From an uncultured bacterium (lineage in GTDB: Bacteria > DRYD01), in assembly GCA_937139605.1 (NCBI GenBank), contig CAKZQG010000002.1, positions 24,457-88,456 on the forward strand: DNA of 64,000 nucleotides, written 5' to 3'. Under the pieces are notes generated by a model, which saw only the letters and a program-made list of their open reading frames with translations, was not told the origin of the DNA and ran no database searches. Shown piece after piece: positions 18,556 through 26,454 of the stretch (positions are counted from its first letter, which is position 1; the number at the start of each line of letters is the position of its first letter). The translations under genes and the position numbers were made by a program.

Positions 18556-20736
18556 ATGAAGTTAGTTATAGTTGCTAATAGGTTGCCTATTGTTGTTAAA
18601 ACTATTGAGCCTTTTTTTGCTTTGCAGAGTCCAGGGGGATTAGTTTCAGGTATATTAACTTTTTTAAAAAAGGCAAATATTAGTAATTGGTTATGGATGG
18701 GTTGGTTAGGAACTAATATTAAAAAAAATGAGTTTAATAAAATTAAGGAATTTATTCATAGGGAATATAATTATATTCCTGTATATATTTCAGATAAGCT
18801 TATGGATAGGTTTTATAATGGATTTTGTAATAAAACTTTATGGCCACTTTTCCATAGTATGCCTGCTATTGCTAATTATGAAAGAATAGATTGGGAAAGT
18901 TATGTAGAAGTTAATAGAATTTTTGCTGATACTTTATTGCAAAGTATTGATATAGATACTAAAACATATATATGGATCCATGATTATCATTTAATGTTGT
19001 TGCCTAAGATAATAAGGGAAAGAGTTTTTAATGCTAATATTGGTTTTTTTCTTCATATTCCTTTTCCACCGCCAGAAATATTTTCGCTTCTTCCTTGGAA
19101 GAAGGAATTATTACATGGGCTTTTAGGTTCCGATTTAATAGGTTTTCATATTTATGAATATACTATTAATTTTTTACGAACTTTAGTTAGGGTATTAAGA
19201 ATTGAAAGTAATATAAGGGAATTATTTTATCAAGATAGGATTATAAGGGTTGATACTTTTCCTATGGGGATTGATTTTAAATTGTTTAATTCTATGACAG
19301 GAATAGATGACAAAATTGAGAATATAAAGAAGGCTGTTAGCAATAAAAAGATTATTTTTTCCGTAGACAGATTAGATTATACAAAGGGTATATATAATAG
19401 GCTTTTAGCTTATGAAGAATTTCTAAAAACTAATGAAAATTTTAGAGGAAAGGTAGTTCTTATTATGAATGTTGTTCCTTCTAGGGAAAATGTTGAGCAT
19501 TATGCTAGGATGAAGAGGCAAATAGAAGAAAAAATTTCTCAAATAAATGGTACTTTTGGGAATATTGAGTGGGTTCCTGTTATTTATCAGTATAAATCTC
19601 TAGATATTCAAGATCTTGTGGCATATTATAGAGCTAGTGATGTTATTCTAATTACTCCTTTTAAAGATGGAATGAATCTTATTGCTAAGGAGTTTGTAGC
19701 TTCTAGAAGTGATTTAAAAGGGGTTTTAATTCTTTCTGAGTTTGCTGGAAGTAGTAAGGAATTGGGAGAAGCAATAATAGTTAATCCTAACTCCATTGAC
19801 GAGCTTTGTGAAGCTATAAAAGTTGCTTTAACTAGTTCTTTGGAAGAACAAAAGAGTAAATTAAAAGTAATGCAAGAACGTCTTGAAAAGTATGATATAT
19901 TAAAGTGGGGAAACGATTTCATGGAAGCTTTTAATATAATATTATCAAAAAGAAACTTTTTTAAAACTAAAGAAATAGATGAAATTATTTTACAAAAGAT
20001 TATTAGTAATTTTAAAATATCTAAGAAAAAGTTGTTTTTATTAGATTATGATGGTACGCTAGTAGCTATAAAGAATTCTCCGGAGTTAGCTATTTTGGAT
20101 CAAGAGGTAAAGGAAATTTTGTTTAAGCTCTCTAATTTAAAAGATAGTAAAGTTGTTATTATATCTGGTAGAAGAAAAGATGAGTTGGAGGAGTATTTTA
20201 AGGATTTAAATGTTGTTGTGGTAGCTGAGCATGGTTGTTGGGTAAGGGATCAGTATAGTGGTAGCTGGAAAGCTACTTGTACTCCTAATAATGAAATTAA
20301 GAAAAAAATAAAGGAGATAATGGAATATTATACTTATAAACTGCCATTTTCTTTTGTTGAAGAAAAGGATTTCACTGTAGCTTTTCATTATAGGTTATCT
20401 GAGATAGAGTTGGCAGGTAGTAGAATAGCAGAGTTGCTTGATGAGTTGAAATTTCTTGTGTCTAATACTGAGTATGGAGTTCTTATGGGAAATAAAGTTT
20501 TAGAAGTTAGACCTTTGGCGGTTAATAAAGGAACTATCTCATATTCTTTTACTCAACAAGGATATGACTTTGTTCTTGCTATTGGAGATGATACAACTGA
20601 TGAAGATATGTTTAAAGCATTACCTTCAGATTCTATTACTATTAAAGTTGGGTTGGGTCCCTCTTATGCTAAATACTACTTACCTTCTCAAACTGAAGTT
20701 ATTAAACTATTAAAGAAATTTGTTGAACAAAATTAG
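18556..20736 (+). CDS. otsAB: bifunctional trehalose-6-phosphate synthase/phosphatase
   Basis: About 726 residues joining two enzymes. Residues 1-465 are a GT20 synthase (IVANRLPI, then WIHDYHLMLLP, GFFLHIPFPPPE, and GIDFKLF), making trehalose-6-phosphate from UDP-glucose and glucose-6-phosphate. Residues about 490-726 are a HAD phosphatase with LLDYDGTLVAI, ISGRRKDELE, AEHGCWVR and IGDDTTDEDMF. All catalytic motifs look intact. The ATG at 18556 is preferred; the ORF-track ATG at 18541 lies on the GGAGGT ribosome site. Such fusions are well known in several bacterial lineages and eukaryotes. Confidence 0.94.
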   Translation: MKLVIVANRLPIVVKTIEPFFALQSPGGLVSGILTFLKKANISNWLWMGWLGTNIKKNEFNKIKEFIHREYNYIPVYISDKLMDRFYNGFCNKTLWPLFHSMPAIANYERIDWESYVEVNRIFADTLLQSIDIDTKTYIWIHDYHLMLLPKIIRERVFNANIGFFLHIPFPPPEIFSLLPWKKELLHGLLGSDLIGFHIYEYTINFLRTLVRVLRIESNIRELFYQDRIIRVDTFPMGIDFKLFNSMTGIDDKIENIKKAVSNKKIIFSVDRLDYTKGIYNRLLAYEEFLKTNENFRGKVVLIMNVVPSRENVEHYARMKRQIEEKISQINGTFGNIEWVPVIYQYKSLDIQDLVAYYRASDVILITPFKDGMNLIAKEFVASRSDLKGVLILSEFAGSSKELGEAIIVNPNSIDELCEAIKVALTSSLEEQKSKLKVMQERLEKYDILKWGNDFMEAFNIILSKRNFFKTKEIDEIILQKIISNFKISKKKLFLLDYDGTLVAIKNSPELAILDQEVKEILFKLSNLKDSKVVIISGRRKDELEEYFKDLNVVVVAEHGCWVRDQYSGSWKATCTPNNEIKKKIKEIMEYYTYKLPFSFVEEKDFTVAFHYRLSEIELAGSRIAELLDELKFLVSNTEYGVLMGNKVLEVRPLAVNKGTISYSFTQQGYDFVLAIGDDTTDEDMFKALPSDSITIKVGLGPSYAKYYLPSQTEVIKLLKKFVEQN

Positions 20737-20900
20737 AATATACAAAAAAATTAACAAAAATTCAAAACTTTTTTTACATAAATTTAAAAAAGAATATTTA
20801 TAAATTTTAATATATACAATGTTTGTTTTTTATGGAAAATATAGTTTTTTAGTATAGAATATAGTTTTAAATAGAACATGTTTGAAAGGAGTAAAATTTA

Positions 20901-21521
20901 ATGGATATAAATAATAATTTAAATTTAATTGAAAATAAATTTATTAAAGCTGATTTTAAAGATAAAAAAAATATTAATAATTTTAAAGATAATAGTAATA
21001 TTGATAATGTAAATATTGTTAGTATTAATGATGGTATAGTAAGTAATTACAATAAAATTGATAAAAATATAATTACTTTAAAAGAAAATAAAATTGAAAA
21101 ATCTGGTAATTCTAAAGATGAATTAAAAGATGAGTTAAAGAAATATTTAAAGAAGTTTAATAAGAAATTAATTATTAAGACTTTTTCTAAGGTTCCTTAT
21201 GGTGTAGCTGGTTATTTTACTGCTGATAAGTTTGTTTTAAAGAGTTTAAAGTATATGGCTCCTGTGATTGAAGCAGTTTTTGCTTATAAGGATTATCATC
21301 ATAAGATACAAGAGGGAAAAAGCAAGTTTAGTGCAGCTTTCGAAACTATTAGCTCTTTTGTTAGTGGGGTTGGGGTATCTTATCTTGTAGGTTCAAGTAT
21401 CTCTGGACCTTTGGGGTTCGCTTTATCTGTTTCTTTAGGAGCATTAGCAGGAGTTTTAGCTGATAAATTAGCTTCTAAAATATCTTCTAAAATATCTTCA
21501 AAAATATCTTCACATATCTAA
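20901..21521 (+). CDS. unknown protein with Asn/Lys-rich head and Gly-rich hydrophobic tail
   Basis: A 206-residue protein. Residues 1-85 are Asn/Asp/Lys/Ile-rich and probably disordered. Residues about 95-185 are hydrophobic and glycine-rich, with two or three possible helices (FVSGVGVSYLVG, GPLGFALSVSLGALAGVLA), as seen in some pore-forming or bacteriocin-like peptides. The C-terminus ends in a repeated KISS motif from a 12-base tandem repeat. AAAGGAG precedes the ATG by 9 bases. I do not recognise a family. No immunity gene is adjacent. Confidence 0.65.
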   Translation: MDINNNLNLIENKFIKADFKDKKNINNFKDNSNIDNVNIVSINDGIVSNYNKIDKNIITLKENKIEKSGNSKDELKDELKKYLKKFNKKLIIKTFSKVPYGVAGYFTADKFVLKSLKYMAPVIEAVFAYKDYHHKIQEGKSKFSAAFETISSFVSGVGVSYLVGSSISGPLGFALSVSLGALAGVLADKLASKISSKISSKISSHI

Positions 21522-21529
21522 AAGGAAAA

Positions 21530-21613
21530 TAATTAAACCTTCAGGAATTTAAGTTTTCTACTTAAAATTAACTAATAAAAACTAAGTTAGTTTAAATTAA
21601 AAAGGTTTAATTA
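21530..21613. repeat. 84-base cruciform with two inner hairpins
   Basis: TAATTAAACCTT at 21530-21541 is perfectly complementary to AAGGTTTAATTA at 21602-21613. Between them lie two further hairpins: TTTAAG/CTTAAA near 21548-21566 and AACTAA/TTAGTT at 21570-21592. The result is a three-way junction directly downstream of the unknown gene. No T-run follows, so it is not an ordinary terminator. Confidence 0.6.
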
Positions 21614-21706
21614 ACTAAGGATATAATTATATTAATAGGCTTATTAGATTAAGTGTTTTTTAGTTTTTAATTTTTAATTTTTAATTTTAAGCGCGGGGAG
21701 TTTTTT

Positions 21707-21791
21707 GGGGGAGTGGCGGAATTGGCAGACGCGTTGGACTTAGGATCCAATGGGGACACACCCCGTGCGGGTTCAACTCCCGCCTCCCCCA
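21707..21791 (+). tRNA. tRNA-Leu (anticodon UAG)
   Basis: An 85-base tRNA. The acceptor stem GGGGGAG pairs with CTCCCCC, followed by discriminator A; CCA is not encoded. The D-arm reads GGCGGAATTGGCAGACGC. The anticodon stem TTGGA/TCCAA holds the loop CTTAGGA with anticodon TAG, so the tRNA reads CUA-family leucine codons. It has the long variable arm expected of leucine tRNAs and a GGTTCAACTCC T-loop. Confidence 0.97.
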
Positions 21792-22072
21792 TCCTAATTC
21801 TACTAAAATTAAATTTAAAAATTTCTAAAATTCATACCTTAATTCTAAATTTTTTCTATCATTACTTGACTTAAAGCAACTGGATATAAACTTTTTAATT
21901 TATTATGGATTTGTATTAATTCAATTTTTATTTTTATATTTAAAATAACTGCTTTTTTTTATTCTCAAAAAATCTAAGACTTTCATGTTTTCATTTAAAG
22001 TAGGATTAATTTTCTACTATATCAGTAAATCCCTTAAAAAAGCATCTATTAGAAAAGCAACGTATGGCGTTA

Positions 22073-22144
22073 AATATAACAGCAACCTTTACCAAAGCTA
22101 CTAGTTTTTATTGATAGATAGTAGTTGTTATATTGCTTCTTTTT
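22073..22144 (+). promoter_or_regulatory. imperfect hairpin with T-rich tail upstream of the LuxR-type gene
   Basis: AATATAACA (22073-22081) pairs perfectly with TGTTATATT (22126-22134), and an inner stem CTACTA/TAGTAG extends it. The tail GCTTCTTTTT follows. The element sits in the 425-base gap between tRNA-Leu and the regulator and could be an attenuator or a terminator for upstream transcripts. I see nothing else convincing in 21792-22072. Confidence 0.45.
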
Positions 22145-22216
22145 AAAAGGAAAAACTTTAATTAAATATAAATTCTATATTAAGAAGTATAAGTATGGTA
22201 TTTATTAAATTATTAA

Positions 22217-22576
22217 ATGTATAAGAAATTACCAGTCTTAAGTAGCAATTTAACCAAGAATAAGAAAGAAGAAAAATTATGTAGAAAACATATACTATTA
22301 AGGAAATTAACTTTTCAGGAATTAAATATATTGTGTTTAATAGGATTAGGTTATACTAGTAAGGAGATAGCAGACAAGTTATTTATAAGTGTTAGGACTG
22401 TTGAAGTTCATAGGAGAAATATAATGTTTAAGCTTAATGCAAAGACTCGAAAGGATTTGGTTAAAATTTTTATAGAAACGGGTTTAATTTTGCCTTATCT
22501 GCCGTGTATTAGGGATATGAACTATTGTTATCTAAATAAAAAATTATGCCCATCTTGTAAAAAATTTTATTTTTAA
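22217..22576 (+). CDS. LuxR-type HTH regulator with C-terminal four-Cys motif
   Basis: A 119-residue protein. A basic head is followed by a LuxR/FixJ-type helix-turn-helix (about 30-92): LTFQELNILCLIGLGYTSKE, then FISVRTVEVHRRNIMFKLNA. There is no receiver or ligand domain in front. The C-terminal 25 residues contain Cys97, Cys104, Cys111 and Cys114 (C-x6-C-x6-C-x2-C), a spacing that could hold an iron-sulfur cluster or zinc. It lies 12 bases upstream of moaD, so it may control molybdopterin genes in response to oxygen, iron or redox state. That role is inferred. Confidence 0.8.
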   Translation: MYKKLPVLSSNLTKNKKEEKLCRKHILLRKLTFQELNILCLIGLGYTSKEIADKLFISVRTVEVHRRNIMFKLNAKTRKDLVKIFIETGLILPYLPCIRDMNYCYLNKKLCPSCKKFYF

Positions 22577-22588
22577 TTTTTATTTTTT

Positions 22589-22867
22589 ATGGCTAATATA
22601 AAACTAAGGAGAAGTAATAAAAAAATATCTATAAAGATATTGTTTTTTGCATATGCTAAAGAAATTGTTAATAAGAATTATTTAAATCTTAAGGTGAATA
22701 ATATAACTAATGTTAAAGAAGTATTGGAAAAATTATATATAGATTATCCTGATTTAAAGAAAATTAATTTTTCTGTAGCTTTGAATAATGAATATATAAA
22801 TGATTATGAAATTATTTTAAAGAATAAAGATGTTATATCTATTATTCCTCCTGTTAGTGGAGGCTAA
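22589..22867 (+). CDS. moaD: molybdopterin synthase sulfur carrier subunit
   Basis: A 92-residue ubiquitin-like protein ending in the required Gly-Gly (PPVSGG). The C-terminal glycine is adenylated by MoeB and carries the thiocarboxylate sulfur to MoaE. The core ILFFAYAKEIV, VKEVLEKLYIDYPDL and DVISIIPPVSGG is typical. The basic N-terminal extension of about 13 residues may be avoided by a later start, but no better ATG is seen. moeB is 5 kb downstream. Confidence 0.93.
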   Translation: MANIKLRRSNKKISIKILFFAYAKEIVNKNYLNLKVNNITNVKEVLEKLYIDYPDLKKINFSVALNNEYINDYEIILKNKDVISIIPPVSGG

Positions 22868-22929
22868 TAAAGAGGATAATCAATTTCTTAAAACAACACT
22901 TAATAGGTGGGGGAGTTTAGATTGTCAAA

Positions 22930-23400
22930 ATGAAATTGAAAGAAGAAAATAGGAATAAAAAAAATAATAACAAAACAAAAATTATTCAAGAAAATATTTA
23001 TATAGAGATAACTAAAAAGGAAATTAAAGTCAATTCATATTTAAAGAGATTATATGATTCTAAGTTAGGGGGTAATGTAGTTTTTATTGGTACTATACGA
23101 GATAAAACGGATAAAGGGGATTTAATAGATTATTTGTATTATGAAGCTTATAAACCGATGGCTTTAAATGAGATTAGAAAAATTTTAGAAAATTATTTAT
23201 TTCAAGGGGCTTTTAAAAAGGGATTGGTTGTTCATAGGATAGGGATTTTAAAACCTAAGGATATTGCCATTTTAGTAGCATTAGCTAATGAGCATAGAGA
23301 TAATTTATTTAATGTACTTGATTTAATTGTTAAGGAAATAAAAGAAAAGGTTCCCATTTGGAAAAAAGAATACTTTAATAATTCCTATAAATGGATTTAA
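22930..23400 (+). CDS. moaE: molybdopterin synthase catalytic subunit
   Basis: A 156-residue MoaE that uses two MoaD thiocarboxylates to convert cyclic pyranopterin monophosphate into molybdopterin. Motifs seen are GGNVVFIGTIRDKT, YYEAYKPMALNEI, VVHRIGILKPKD and, at the C-terminus, KVPIWKKEYF with the catalytic lysine. A Lys/Asn-rich 25-residue head is unusual. AGGTGGGGGAG lies upstream; the start could be the TTG at 22921 rather than the ATG at 22930. It follows moaD by 62 bases. Confidence 0.93.
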   Translation: MKLKEENRNKKNNNKTKIIQENIYIEITKKEIKVNSYLKRLYDSKLGGNVVFIGTIRDKTDKGDLIDYLYYEAYKPMALNEIRKILENYLFQGAFKKGLVVHRIGILKPKDIAILVALANEHRDNLFNVLDLIVKEIKEKVPIWKKEYFNNSYKWI

Positions 23401-23639
23401 TAATTTGCTTTCCTAATCAGTTTATATTTTTCTACTGAAGCCGATTTACCTTTTAAACCTTCAATATTTAATTCTTTTAGGTAATAAAAACTTTTAGAAG
23501 CTTCTAAAAAATATGTGTTCCCTGTAAAATTAAATAAATCCTTACAAGTCATAGCTTTTGTTGTTAAATAATTATCACTAAGATATTTTGAAATTAATAA
23601 AAATAGTAAAAAATAATGAGAAAGCTGGGTAAGCACCAA
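23397..23639 (-). CDS. doubtful ORF, possible winged-helix remnant
   Basis: An 80-residue frame with a TTG start and no ribosome site, overlapping the end of moaE by four bases. The region CKDLFNFTGNTYFLEASKSF and the charged tail could be a winged-helix remnant, but the family is not recognised. I give it low weight; it may be a relic. The following gap to 23875 holds nothing I can identify. Confidence 0.25.
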   Translation of the reverse strand: MVLTQLSHYFLLFLLISKYLSDNYLTTKAMTCKDLFNFTGNTYFLEASKSFYYLKELNIEGLKGKSASVEKYKLIRKANY

Positions 23640-23875
23640 CTTAAAATATCAAAAATAGTGTTAGTTATATAAAGTTCAGTTTCAGTTGGTAATTTAAAAT
23701 AACTTGCTATTAAAAGTATATATGTTTGAATTTCTATAAAAATGTTTTAGCCATAATGAGGATAATAAATAATAGATGTAAATATAAATAGTAGGATTGT
23801 TAGAAAAGGGAGTAAATAGAGGGCCAAAGGCAAAGTAGGAAGGAAAATTGGCAATAATAGAGTATTTCCCCACTA

Positions 23876-24985
23876 TTAAAGAGTTTTTTGAGTATTTAAG
23901 GAATCCTTAGGTAGGTAAGCGCATAGTGGTTCAGAAGCTAAGTAATTTTTAAAAGTAAAGTATGCTCTTGCTCTTGAGCCACCACATATATACCTGAATT
24001 CACAGTATCTACATTTACCTTCATAATTATCAGGATCTCTTAGCTTTATTAAGATTTCATTATTTTTATATATTTCTGATAGTTTATTTTTTTTCAAATT
24101 CCCTACTACTATTGGCAGGAATCCTGAGGGATATACCAACCCTTTAGAAGATATAAAGATTATTCCATTACCATCTCTTATCCCTCTACCTTTAAATATT
24201 GTAGTTTTTTTGATATCTTCAAATGTTTTTCCTTCATTTAGCATTCTTTTTATGAAAGTTCTTCTATAATGATGTAATTCTGTAGTTTTTATTATAAATG
24301 GTGAATTTTTATGGAGTTTATATAGTCTGTTGTTAAATATTTCTATTTCTTCTTTAGTGGGTTCTTGTAGAGATATACCTCTTCCTGTTTTTACTAATAA
24401 GAATAAGCTCCATCTATGGGGTTTTATTTTAGTTTCTAAAAATTCATATATTTTTTCTAAATCGTTTATATTTTGTTTAAATATTAGTGTGTTTATTTGT
24501 AGGTTTATGTTGTAGCTTTTTATTATTTCTGAAAGTTCTAAGGTTTTATGGAAAGTTTTTTCTTTACCTCTTATTTCATCGTGTAATTTAGGGTCATATG
24601 AATCTAAGCTAAGCGAAATTGATTCTATATTAAGGGTTTTGAGTTTTTCTATATGTTGTGTTTTGACTAAAGGTGTAGCGGATGGGGCTAGTGCAAATTT
24701 AACTCCCTTTTTAGAAGTGTATTCTATTATATCAAATAAATCATTTCTTTTAAAAGGGTCTCCTCCTGTAAATACTATTATTGAATTATTAGAAAAATTA
24801 GTTTTTATATCTTCTATTATTTGGAATATTTCATAGGTTTTTAGTTCTTGAGGTTCTGGGGTTTTTATTGAATCTGCTCGGCAATGCTTACATACTAAGT
24901 CGCAAGCTCTGGTTAGCTCCCAATATATTAATAATGGGTAATCTTTATATATTATTTTTTCATTTAAAATTGAATTATTTTGCAT
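23876..24985 (-). CDS. radical SAM/SPASM protein (TIGR04053-like)
   Basis: A 369-residue radical SAM enzyme. The SAM-binding cluster is CDLVCKHC (29-36), preceded by YWELTRA, and GGDP follows. The C-terminal SPASM region has VYPSGFLPIVVGN and CRYCEFRYICGGSRARAY, the pattern I associate with TIGR04053, relatives of the heme-maturing enzymes NirJ and AhbD. The reaction is unknown. It lies just upstream of moeA's 3' neighbour on the same strand (28 bases apart, downstream of moeA), so a role tied to cofactor assembly is possible. Confidence in family is good. Confidence 0.8.
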   Translation of the reverse strand: MQNNSILNEKIIYKDYPLLIYWELTRACDLVCKHCRADSIKTPEPQELKTYEIFQIIEDIKTNFSNNSIIVFTGGDPFKRNDLFDIIEYTSKKGVKFALAPSATPLVKTQHIEKLKTLNIESISLSLDSYDPKLHDEIRGKEKTFHKTLELSEIIKSYNINLQINTLIFKQNINDLEKIYEFLETKIKPHRWSLFLLVKTGRGISLQEPTKEEIEIFNNRLYKLHKNSPFIIKTTELHHYRRTFIKRMLNEGKTFEDIKKTTIFKGRGIRDGNGIIFISSKGLVYPSGFLPIVVGNLKKNKLSEIYKNNEILIKLRDPDNYEGKCRYCEFRYICGGSRARAYFTFKNYLASEPLCAYLPKDSLNTQKTL

Positions 24986-25012
24986 TTACTTTACTTTTTA
25001 TTTTTTATTTTT

Positions 25013-26290
25013 TTATTTTTCTAATAGGAAGCAATTTAGGATAGTGTTTTTTGGGATATGATCGGTATTAATTTCTATGTATGAGTTTATTGTATTTAGG
25101 ATTCCTATGGTATGAGAGCCCCATTTTTCTATCGGTTTTATTATATATTCGTTATTATCTAAGTAGCAGTAAGTAGGTAGCATTGTTAATCTATCATCTG
25201 TTTTTTTTATTCTTATATCTTCTTTTAGTTTAGCGGGGATTATTAATGGGGAGTAGTTATAATTTTGGAGTTTAAAAATTGCAGGGATTACTAATTTATT
25301 AAAATTAAATAGAGCCGATATGGGGTTTCCTGGTAGTGAAAAAATCAGGATTTTTTTTGTTTTATTTTCATAGATGGAGAATGTAGTAGGTTTGCCTGGT
25401 TTTACTTTTAGTTTTTTAAATATTATTTTCGCTCCTATTTCTGTTAGGATATCATTTATTAGATCATATTTCCCTTTGGATATCCCGCCTATTGTTATTA
25501 TTATATCGCTTATTTTTATTGCTTGGGATATTGCTTTTTGGATTTCTTTTTTAGAATCTTTGGTATGCTTTATTATACCTGTTTTGGCATATTTTTTTAT
25601 ATAGGCTAAAAGTGAATATTTATTTGAGTTATATATTTGTCCTAACTTTATTTTGTTGTTTAGGCTTATTATTTCATTTCCTGTGGTTATTAATGATATA
25701 GTAGGTTTTTTATATACTTTAATTTTTTTTATTCCGTTAGCTGCTAAGATACTTAAGCTAAAGGGAGTTATTAAAGTGTTTTTTGATAATATTAGTTCAT
25801 TTTTTTTAAAATCTTCTCCTTTAAAGCGTACGTGTTGGTATTTTCTTATTTTGTTTAAAATATCTTCTTTTATTTTAACTAATTTATTATTAATGAATTC
25901 TATGTTTTCATAAGGTATTATGGTATCGAATTCTGGAGGTAGGAAAGCTCCTGTTGAGATTTCTATACACACTGGGTATTTTGAATCTTTGGTATTTTTT
26001 ATTTTTAAATTATTATATTTTTGTGCTTTTAAAAGAGTAATTATTTGGAAGGTTGTATTTTTAGTTAAGTCTTCGAATTTTATTGCGATTCCATCCATTG
26101 CCGAATTATTAAATGGGGGATTATCTATTTTTGATATTATGTCTTGTGATAATATGTAGTTGGTTGCTTCTTCTATTTTTACTTCTATTTCCTTTAAGTT
26201 AAAATTTATGTTTTTTTCTATTAAATTTATAGCTTGGTATATATCTATGTATTCAGAATGTGTTATGTTTTTTAATGAATTAATTTCCAT
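25013..26290 (-). CDS. moeA: molybdopterin molybdenumtransferase
   Basis: A 425-residue MoeA that inserts molybdate into adenylated molybdopterin made by MogA. Seen: NPPFNNSAMDGIAI (about 56-69), ISLITTGNEIIS, the MoCF loop TIGGISKGKYD, VKPGKPTTF and SLPGNPISALF. The C-terminal domain IV is present. It is divergent from the moaD-moaE strand and is followed by the radical SAM gene, 27 bases away. Confidence 0.93.
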   Translation of the reverse strand: MEINSLKNITHSEYIDIYQAINLIEKNINFNLKEIEVKIEEATNYILSQDIISKIDNPPFNNSAMDGIAIKFEDLTKNTTFQIITLLKAQKYNNLKIKNTKDSKYPVCIEISTGAFLPPEFDTIIPYENIEFINNKLVKIKEDILNKIRKYQHVRFKGEDFKKNELILSKNTLITPFSLSILAANGIKKIKVYKKPTISLITTGNEIISLNNKIKLGQIYNSNKYSLLAYIKKYAKTGIIKHTKDSKKEIQKAISQAIKISDIIITIGGISKGKYDLINDILTEIGAKIIFKKLKVKPGKPTTFSIYENKTKKILIFSLPGNPISALFNFNKLVIPAIFKLQNYNYSPLIIPAKLKEDIRIKKTDDRLTMLPTYCYLDNNEYIIKPIEKWGSHTIGILNTINSYIEINTDHIPKNTILNCFLLEK

Positions 26291-26454
26291 AAAAAAATTT
26301 AGTATTATTTATTTTGATTTTGTTGGTTTCCAATTATAAAATTATACTTTTTATTTTTGAAACCTTTTAGTACCTTTAAAAATACGTAGTTTATACTAAA
26401 AGAATAGGATTATATTAAGAAAATTTTATAATTGAGGGAGGATAGATAAAGGGT

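Noticed and set aside
25374-26159. Plus-strand ORFs inside moeA
   Set aside because: Antisense shadows of a strongly supported moeA gene, without ribosome sites.
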